DNA from: Bifidobacteriaceae bacterium
GTDB taxonomy: Bacteria; Actinomycetota; Actinomycetes; Actinomycetales; WQXJ01
DNA length: 9,709 nt
Assembly (NCBI GenBank): GCA_031268115.1
Contig: JAIRXV010000055.1
Span: 1 to 9,709, forward strand
Reading direction: 5' to 3'
The translations under genes and the position numbers were made by a program. How positions within the stretch are numbered: position 1 is the first letter of the stretch; each line of letters begins with the position of its first letter. The notes below the pieces were generated by a model. That model ran no database searches. It saw only the letters and a list, made by a program, of their open reading frames with translations, and had not been told where the DNA came from. Of this stretch, positions 5,884-9,709 are shown in pieces.

Positions 5884-7082
5884 GTGGAGTAAGCGCTGTT
5901 CTCTTCGACGTACCCGTGAGTGAGGTCGTTGGTTAGCAAGGTGGCCTCGGCGGGTCCGGCGTGAAGGTCGATGTCGATGGCTACGTCGCGGGCAGACAAG
6001 TCCACTTGGCTGCGTTCGGCGTCAGGTGCCCCGGCAGTGACCAGAGGCACGCCATTGATCGCCAGATCGATGGCAGTCGGATCGAATGGGGCCGTCGCCT
6101 CGGGAACGGTCCCCACTTGGGACAGGATCCGGCCCCAGTTGGGGTCGCGACCGTAGATCGCGGTCTTGACCAGGTTCGAGCGGGCGATGGCGCGGGCCAC
6201 CTCCAAGGCGGCGGTCTGAGTCGTGGCCCCGCGCACCGCGATGGCTATATCGTGTTCGGCGCCTTCGGCGTCCGCGATGAGTTCGCGGGCGAGGTCTGCG
6301 CAGGCGTCCGTCAACGCCTCCTCGAATTCGCGTGGGTCCGGCGCGTGTCCGGAGGCCCCCGAGGCCAGCAGGATCACGGTGTCGTTGGTGGACTGGCAGC
6401 CATCCGAATCGATCCGGTTGAAGGTGGCGTCCACGGCGCGGGCCAGCATTGGCCCCAGGCTGGACTGCGCGACCACGGCATCCGTGGTGATCACCGCCAG
6501 CATCGTCGCCAACGCTGGGGCGAGCATCCCGGCCCCTTTCGCCATCCCGCCGATGGTGTAGCGTCCGCCCGCCGCAGTCAGCTCGACGGTCTTCGGCCGG
6601 GTGTCAGTGGTCATGATGGCGCGCGCCGCTTGCTCACCGCCTTCCTCGCTGAGGTGCCCGATGGCGTCGCTCACGCCCGCGAGCAAACTGGCCATCGGTA
6701 GGTGCTCGCCAATGAGGCCTGTTGAGCAGACCAGGACGCCGTTTCGACCCAGGCCATCCAAGGAGGCCTCAGGCGTGGCCGATGTCAGGGCTTGTGCGGC
6801 GTGCTCAGCGGTCGCGGCGGCATCGGCCGTGCCGCGCGCCCCCGTGCAGGCGTTCGCACCGCCCGAGTTCAGCACAACGGCCACGGGAACGGTTTGCGCC
6901 AATACGCTCCGGCACCAGACCACGGGCGCCGCAGCGAAACGGTTGGGCGTGAAGACGGCCGCGGCCGCACGCCGGTCCGGCGGTCCGTCATTCACGACCA
7001 CGGCGACATCGAGTGCGCCGCTGGCTTTGATTCCGGCGGCCACGCCGGCGGCGCGGAATCCTTGGGGCGAGGTGACGCTCAC
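5880..7082 (-). CDS. argJ: Bifunctional ornithine acetyltransferase / N-acetylglutamate synthase
   Basis: Moves the acetyl group from N-acetylornithine to glutamate, and in bifunctional members also makes N-acetylglutamate from acetyl-CoA. The proenzyme cuts itself before a Thr that becomes the N-terminal nucleophile of the beta chain: KGAGMLAPALATMLA (182-196) shows the site, with cleavage expected between Ala192 and Thr193. Other landmarks are STGLIGEHLP (120-129), NRIDSDGCQSTNDT (222-235), NLVKTAIYGRDPNWGRI (303-319) and the C-terminal ENSAYST. The start is the GTG at 7082, which overlaps the argC stop as GTGA and has AGGAG seven bases upstream; the product is then 400 residues, the family norm. 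The frame extends upstream but only within argC. Bifunctionality is inferred from the lineage and not proven by sequence. Confidence 0.96.
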   Translation of the reverse strand: MSVTSPQGFRAAGVAAGIKASGALDVAVVVNDGPPDRRAAAAVFTPNRFAAAPVVWCRSVLAQTVPVAVVLNSGGANACTGARGTADAAATAEHAAQALTSATPEASLDGLGRNGVLVCSTGLIGEHLPMASLLAGVSDAIGHLSEEGGEQAARAIMTTDTRPKTVELTAAGGRYTIGGMAKGAGMLAPALATMLAVITTDAVVAQSSLGPMLARAVDATFNRIDSDGCQSTNDTVILLASGASGHAPDPREFEEALTDACADLARELIADAEGAEHDIAIAVRGATTQTAALEVARAIARSNLVKTAIYGRDPNWGRILSQVGTVPEATAPFDPTAIDLAINGVPLVTAGAPDAERSQVDLSARDVAIDIDLHAGPAEATLLTNDLTHGYVEENSAYST

Positions 7083-8161
7083 GGAGCAACTCCTACGGGA
7101 GATAGGCCGGTAGTTTCGGGAAGCCCAAGGGCAAGGTTCATCGATTGGATGGCGGCCCCCGCGGTCCCCTTGACCAAATTGTCCAGCGCAGCGATTACAA
7201 CCACACGTCCAGCGCCGGCATCGTAGGCGAGCTGCATCTGGACGGTATTCGCACCCAGGGTGGCCTTCGTTGCCGGCCAAACGCCCGGTGGCAGGAGTAT
7301 CGCGAATGGCTCATTTCGGTACGCCCGCTCCCAGGGTTCGCGCAGCGAATCGAGGTCGGCGTCCGGCGTCGGGAGGGCCGCGATCGTGGCCAAGATGCCA
7401 CGCGCCATCGGAACCAGTGTCGGTGTGAACGAGATGGTCCCAGGCAACGCGCCGGCACGCCCGGCGGCAGCCGTTCGCAGGTTCTGGAGGATCTCTGGGA
7501 TGTGCCGGTGGTTTCCACCCACGGCGTACGGCTTGGCGCCCGCGAGGATCTCCGATGCGAGCAGGTGCGGCCTCGGTGCCCTTCCCGCGCCCGAGACGCC
7601 GTTCGCAAGCACCGCCACCAGGTCTTTGGCGCTCAGTACGCCCGCGGCGATTCCCGGGGCCAACGCCAGAGTGACGGCGGTGACGTTGCAGCCGGGCACG
7701 GCGATCCGTTTGCGACCCGCCAACAGATCGCGCTGCTTGGGGAGCGGTCCAGCGGCTGCCCAGCCGCGCGGGAGTTCAGGCATACCGTACGTCCAAGTGC
7801 CGGGATGCTCGCCGCCGTAGAAGGCGGCCCAGTCCGCTGCGCGTTCGAGGCGATGATCGGCGCCGCAATCCACGATCAACGTCTGCGGGTCGAGCGCCGC
7901 CGCCAGGGGGCCGGACACGCCGTGAGGAAGCGCGAGCACCACAACGTCATGGTCGGCCAGCGCAGGGGCGGTGGTGGGCATCAAGACTCGATCGGCCAGG
8001 GGAGCAAGGTGGGGGTGGACCTCCCCGAGTCGCTCCCCCGCGCTGCCGTGTGCGCTCAGCGTCCCGATTTCCACCTCGGGGTGCGCCAGCAGCAAGCGCA
8101 GAACCTCGCCCCCGGCGTATCCGCTGGCCCCGGCCACCGCCACTCGAAAAGACACGCGCAT
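7079..8161 (-). CDS. argC: N-acetyl-gamma-glutamyl-phosphate reductase
   Basis: NADPH-dependent reduction of N-acetylglutamyl phosphate to the semialdehyde, third step of ornithine synthesis. The nucleotide-binding motif GASGYAGGE lies at residues 11-19, the catalytic Cys158 in AVPGCNVTAV, GVSGAGR at 188-194 and the active-site His region GNHRHIPEI at 216-224. From the ATG at 8161 the product is 360 residues, slightly over the usual 340-350. Three starts are possible: ATG at 8167, ATG at 8161, or GTG at 8155 (giving SFRVAVAGASGYAGG after the initiator). None has a well-placed Shine-Dalgarno sequence. TATGAT at 8168-8163 stands seven bases before the GTG, so a leaderless mRNA starting there is attractive. 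Open frame upstream of 8167 is GC-rich and lacks family similarity. First gene of the operon, ending in a GTGA overlap with argJ. Confidence 0.95.
   Translation of the reverse strand: MRVSFRVAVAGASGYAGGEVLRLLLAHPEVEIGTLSAHGSAGERLGEVHPHLAPLADRVLMPTTAPALADHDVVVLALPHGVSGPLAAALDPQTLIVDCGADHRLERAADWAAFYGGEHPGTWTYGMPELPRGWAAAGPLPKQRDLLAGRKRIAVPGCNVTAVTLALAPGIAAGVLSAKDLVAVLANGVSGAGRAPRPHLLASEILAGAKPYAVGGNHRHIPEILQNLRTAAAGRAGALPGTISFTPTLVPMARGILATIAALPTPDADLDSLREPWERAYRNEPFAILLPPGVWPATKATLGANTVQMQLAYDAGAGRVVVIAALDNLVKGTAGAAIQSMNLALGLPETTGLSPVGVAP
7090..7094 (-). promoter_or_regulatory. Shine-Dalgarno deciding the GTG start of argJ
   Basis: AGGAG on the minus strand, inside the argC 3' end, seven bases before the GTG at 7082. 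Together with the GTGA overlap it fixes an otherwise ambiguous start. Confidence 0.85.
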
Positions 8162-8162
8162 A

Positions 8163-8168
8163 ATCATA
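8163..8168 (-). promoter_or_regulatory. Possible -10 box of the arg operon, overlapping argC start codons
   Basis: The minus strand reads TATGAT, five of six matches to TATAAT, within the only A/T-rich patch upstream of argC. A transcript start seven bases on would fall at the GTG at 8155. The -35 region is poor (ATGCAT at 8191-8186, 17 bases away). Alternatively this patch, and the palindrome ATGCAT, belong to an ArgR operator; no clear ARG-box dyad can be drawn. Confidence 0.35.
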
Positions 8169-8212
8169 CACGCTGACGCAACTCCATGCATCGCGCCTCT
8201 CACGGCCGCCCG

Positions 8213-8243
8213 GCGCGCCGCGCGCACTTGGCCTGCGGCGCGC
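8213..8243. repeat. Perfect 9-bp GC-only inverted repeat in the divergent control region
   Basis: GCGCGCCGC at 8213-8221 and GCGGCGCGC at 8235-8243 are exact reverse complements separated by 13 bases. The repeat lies between argC and the divergent lipoprotein gene, and its loop contains the putative -35 (TTGGCC) of the latter. It could be an operator, or a hairpin if this region is transcribed. In GC-rich DNA such repeats can also arise by chance. Confidence 0.6.
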
Positions 8244-8257
8244 GCACCCGCTAGCGT
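8228..8257 (+). promoter_or_regulatory. Predicted promoter of the lipoprotein gene (leaderless)
   Basis: TTGGCC (8228-8233) as a -35, an 18-base spacer, and TAGCGT (8252-8257) as an actinobacterial TANNNT -10. The ATG at 8264 begins seven bases after the -10, so transcription would start at or next to the A of the start codon. No Shine-Dalgarno sequence is present, which agrees with a leaderless transcript. Confidence 0.5.
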
Positions 8258-8263
8258 CTCATC

Positions 8264-9616
8264 ATGCTTTCGCGATCCTCAACGGTATTCCGAGCCATGA
8301 TTGTCCTCGCAACGATGGGTTTGGCCACCACCGGCTGCACCCAAACCGAAGAACCCGTCACCCTCGGGCCCAAGGCCTCCAGCGAACCCGCCGATTCGCA
8401 GCCGTGGGCCCTGACACCGACACTCGCCGAAGGCGACACGTTGATCAGCGTCAACAACCTTATGGATGTCGCATCCGAAGGAATGTGGGCCATGGGCGCG
8501 GGGATACACGCATTCGATCTCACCACCGGGGAGCGGATCTGGCACCTCGACTACAGCAACGAGGTTTTCGAGGTCGATCCATCGTCGCTGCCGACTGAGG
8601 TCAACCTCGACGCGATCTCCAATGGCGAAGGCAAGCTCGCGGCCATGTTGACATCCATGTACTGCCCCGACGACGAATGTACCGGCGAGGAGACGGAGGA
8701 ATTCACCCTGGTCACGCTGGACACCGCCACCGGCGCCATTCTTGGATCCCTCACCGGGACTGGCGCGTTCCCGACCATCGCGGCCTTTGCCGGAGATGTG
8801 GTTGTGTACGGCACCGACTGGGAGGCGGCAATCGCCTACCGCGCCGACGGGCTGTCCGGAGATCCGCTGTGGTCCTCCCCCACGTTCGACCTTCGCCCCG
8901 ATGCGCAAATCGACGGAGCAATGTTTACAGCCATTCCCGAAGATGTCACCGGTGGGTTGGGTTGGGTCAACATCGCGGACGGCACACCGGCGCCGTACAC
9001 CATCGACCTCGACGCCTATCAGTCGTTCTTCTTGGCCAGCCCCGAAGAAGCAATCGTAACTTGGGGCGAAGGAGAAGACCACGTAGTCGAATCGATTGAC
9101 CCCACCACCTCCGACCTTCACTGGCAGGCGTCGGTGCCGGCCACCGAAGACGAAAACGAAAACCTCCAAGTCACATCGACCCGAGTGGTCGTGTCATTCG
9201 ACACCGACGACGGCTACCGAACGACAGCCTTGAATCGCGAAAACGGCGAAGAGGCCTGGTCGCTTGCCGACGGCAGTGCCGGGCAAGTGAACGATCAATG
9301 GGCACTGATCGACAACGCCGAAACCGCGTCCACGTGGAAGGTCCTCAACATCGGAACCGGCGCCGAAGTATCGCAAGCGACCCCGCCGGCCGATTCGATC
9401 CTCAGTGTCCAGCTGAGGACCGATAGCATGCTCGTCGCCGGTTCGGGCAAGCTCGAATCCCGTTCGCTCGTTGGCGCTGGCGCTGGCGCCGACACACCGG
9501 TTTGGTCAATCGACACCCAAGTCCTCGACGCCCAAGTGACCACCCAGTTGGGCGACCTTCTGCTCATCGACCCCACCACAGGCGCGACCCAAAGGATCGC
9601 CCTGACCGACGAGTGA
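8264..9616 (+). CDS. Putative lipoprotein with PQQ-like beta-propeller repeats
   Basis: Probable membrane-anchored extracytoplasmic protein of 450 residues; its function is unknown. Residues 1-25 form a signal peptide: Arg4 and Arg10, a hydrophobic stretch (AMIVLATMGLA), then ATTGC with Cys25 as the likely lipidated residue. Thr at -3 makes the lipobox imperfect. The rest shows blade-like strands typical of PQQ/BamB-like propellers: HAFDLTTGERIWHLDY (82-97), VTLDTATGAILGSL (150-163), ESIDPTTSDLHW (276-287), TALNRENGEEAWSLA (320-334) and LLIDPTTGATQRIAL (433-447). The chain is strongly acidic. CPDDEC (134-139) could form a small disulfide loop. No catalytic residues are recognised; such proteins often act as binding or assembly scaffolds. 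Divergent from argC with its own apparent promoter, so not part of the arginine pathway. An alternative start is the ATG at 8297. Confidence 0.8.
   Translation: MLSRSSTVFRAMIVLATMGLATTGCTQTEEPVTLGPKASSEPADSQPWALTPTLAEGDTLISVNNLMDVASEGMWAMGAGIHAFDLTTGERIWHLDYSNEVFEVDPSSLPTEVNLDAISNGEGKLAAMLTSMYCPDDECTGEETEEFTLVTLDTATGAILGSLTGTGAFPTIAAFAGDVVVYGTDWEAAIAYRADGLSGDPLWSSPTFDLRPDAQIDGAMFTAIPEDVTGGLGWVNIADGTPAPYTIDLDAYQSFFLASPEEAIVTWGEGEDHVVESIDPTTSDLHWQASVPATEDENENLQVTSTRVVVSFDTDDGYRTTALNRENGEEAWSLADGSAGQVNDQWALIDNAETASTWKVLNIGTGAEVSQATPPADSILSVQLRTDSMLVAGSGKLESRSLVGAGAGADTPVWSIDTQVLDAQVTTQLGDLLLIDPTTGATQRIALTDE
9473..9490 (+). repeat. Hexanucleotide tract in the lipoprotein gene
   Basis: Three consecutive units of GGCGCT, GGCGCT and GGCGCC encode Gly-Ala-Gly-Ala-Gly-Ala (residues 404-409), probably a flexible loop between propeller blades. 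Copy-number change would keep the reading frame. Confidence 0.6.
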
Positions 9617-9629
9617 GGCGAGCCTACTC
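9611..9629. terminator. Candidate bidirectional hairpin over both convergent stop codons
   Basis: GAGT (9611-9614) pairs with ACTC (9626-9629), and after a one-base bulge AGG (9616-9618) pairs with CCT (9623-9625), leaving a short loop. It covers the TGA of the lipoprotein gene and the TAG of the opposing gene. The stem is short and has no T-run, so termination here is a guess supported mainly by location. Confidence 0.3.
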
Positions 9630-9709
9630 CGCCCGCGTCAGCAAGGCCAAGAACATCGCGTCCGTACCGTGCCGGTCGGTCCAGAGCTGGAGCGTGCCGT
9701 CTGCCCGGA
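9624..9709 (-). CDS. rsmB: C-terminal end of 16S rRNA (cytosine-5) methyltransferase RsmB
   Basis: Only the last 27 codons and the TAG are in the window; the 5' part lies beyond the right edge. The tail reads RADGTLQLWTDRHGTDAMFL then ALLTRAE. Gln-Leu-Trp followed by a basic residue and HGTDAMF with hydrophobic residues is the characteristic ending of actinobacterial RsmB/Sun (Fmu family) proteins, which methylate C967 of 16S rRNA with S-adenosylmethionine. The catalytic cysteines are outside the window and cannot be checked. It converges on the lipoprotein gene with 7 bases between stops. The assignment rests on this short but distinctive tail. Confidence 0.75.
   Translation of the reverse strand, partial: RADGTLQLWTDRHGTDAMFLALLTRAE

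Noticed and set aside
5961..6701. A 246-codon plus-strand open frame opposite argJ
   Set aside because: Antisense shadow of argJ; no ribosome binding site or protein family signal that I can see.
5880..7280. Longer argJ (466 codons) with start at 7280
   Set aside because: The extension is argC sequence in another frame. The GTG at 7082 has a good Shine-Dalgarno sequence and gives the normal 400-residue protein.
7145..8176. A 343-codon plus-strand open frame opposite argC
   Set aside because: It lies wholly antisense to a gene with full catalytic motifs, has a low-complexity Arg/Gly-rich product with no recognisable motif, and such frames are expected opposite GC-rich genes.
8157..8191. A textbook ArgR operator (ARG box pair) upstream of argC
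   Set aside because: The region is A/T-richer than its surroundings and contains ATGCAT, but I could not draw a convincing symmetrical ARG box, so I left it as a possibility only.
8279..9169. A 296-codon minus-strand open frame opposite the lipoprotein gene
   Set aside because: Mirror frame of a GC-rich gene. The plus-strand frame has a signal peptide, propeller motifs and a promoter, the minus frame has none.

Overview
This is a high-GC window whose gene order argC-argJ-argB-argD-argF-argR-argG, together with family details (an Actinobacteria-type ArgR, a predicted bifunctional ArgJ, and short or absent 5' leaders with TANNNT-like -10 boxes), points to an actinomycete (Actinomycetota). I cannot name a genus from the sequence alone.

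Layout, read along the minus strand from the right. Positions 8161 down to 832 hold one unbroken arginine-biosynthesis operon of seven genes: argC (8161-7079), argJ (7082-5880), argB (5883-4831), argD (4834-3623), argF (3599-2667), argR (2629-2039) and argG (2046-832). argC/argJ, argJ/argB and argB/argD are joined by 4-base start/stop overlaps, argR/argG overlap by 8 bases, and the two remaining gaps are 23 and 37 bases. A 225-base gap downstream of argG (607-831) holds two hairpins and one copy of a duplicated sequence whose other copy forms the last codons of argG. The gap is followed by a same-strand aldo/keto reductase of the YdhF type that runs off the left edge (606-1).

Divergent from argC, on the plus strand, is a predicted secreted lipoprotein built of PQQ-like beta-propeller repeats (8264-9616). 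Its ATG sits directly behind a -10-like element with no Shine-Dalgarno sequence, so it is probably a leaderless mRNA. At the right edge is the C-terminal tail of a minus-strand gene (9709-9624) that reads as the end of RsmB, a 16S rRNA m5C methyltransferase. It converges on the lipoprotein gene with only 7 bases between the two stop codons.

How the genes work together: ArgJ makes N-acetylglutamate and recycles the acetyl group, ArgB phosphorylates it, ArgC reduces it, ArgD transaminates it, ArgJ releases ornithine, ArgF makes citrulline and ArgG makes argininosuccinate. ArgR, encoded inside the operon, is the expected arginine-dependent regulator of the pathway. The last enzyme, ArgH, is not in the window and does not follow argG as it does in several relatives. 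The metabolic genes look ordinary. The less ordinary features are the proline-rich N-terminal extension of ArgB with a 21-bp tandem repeat, the 70-bp-spaced duplication at the argG 3' end, and the compact argC/lipoprotein divergent control region with a perfect 9-bp GC-only inverted repeat. I saw no mobile element, CRISPR array, tRNA or rRNA gene, and no convincing new biological system.
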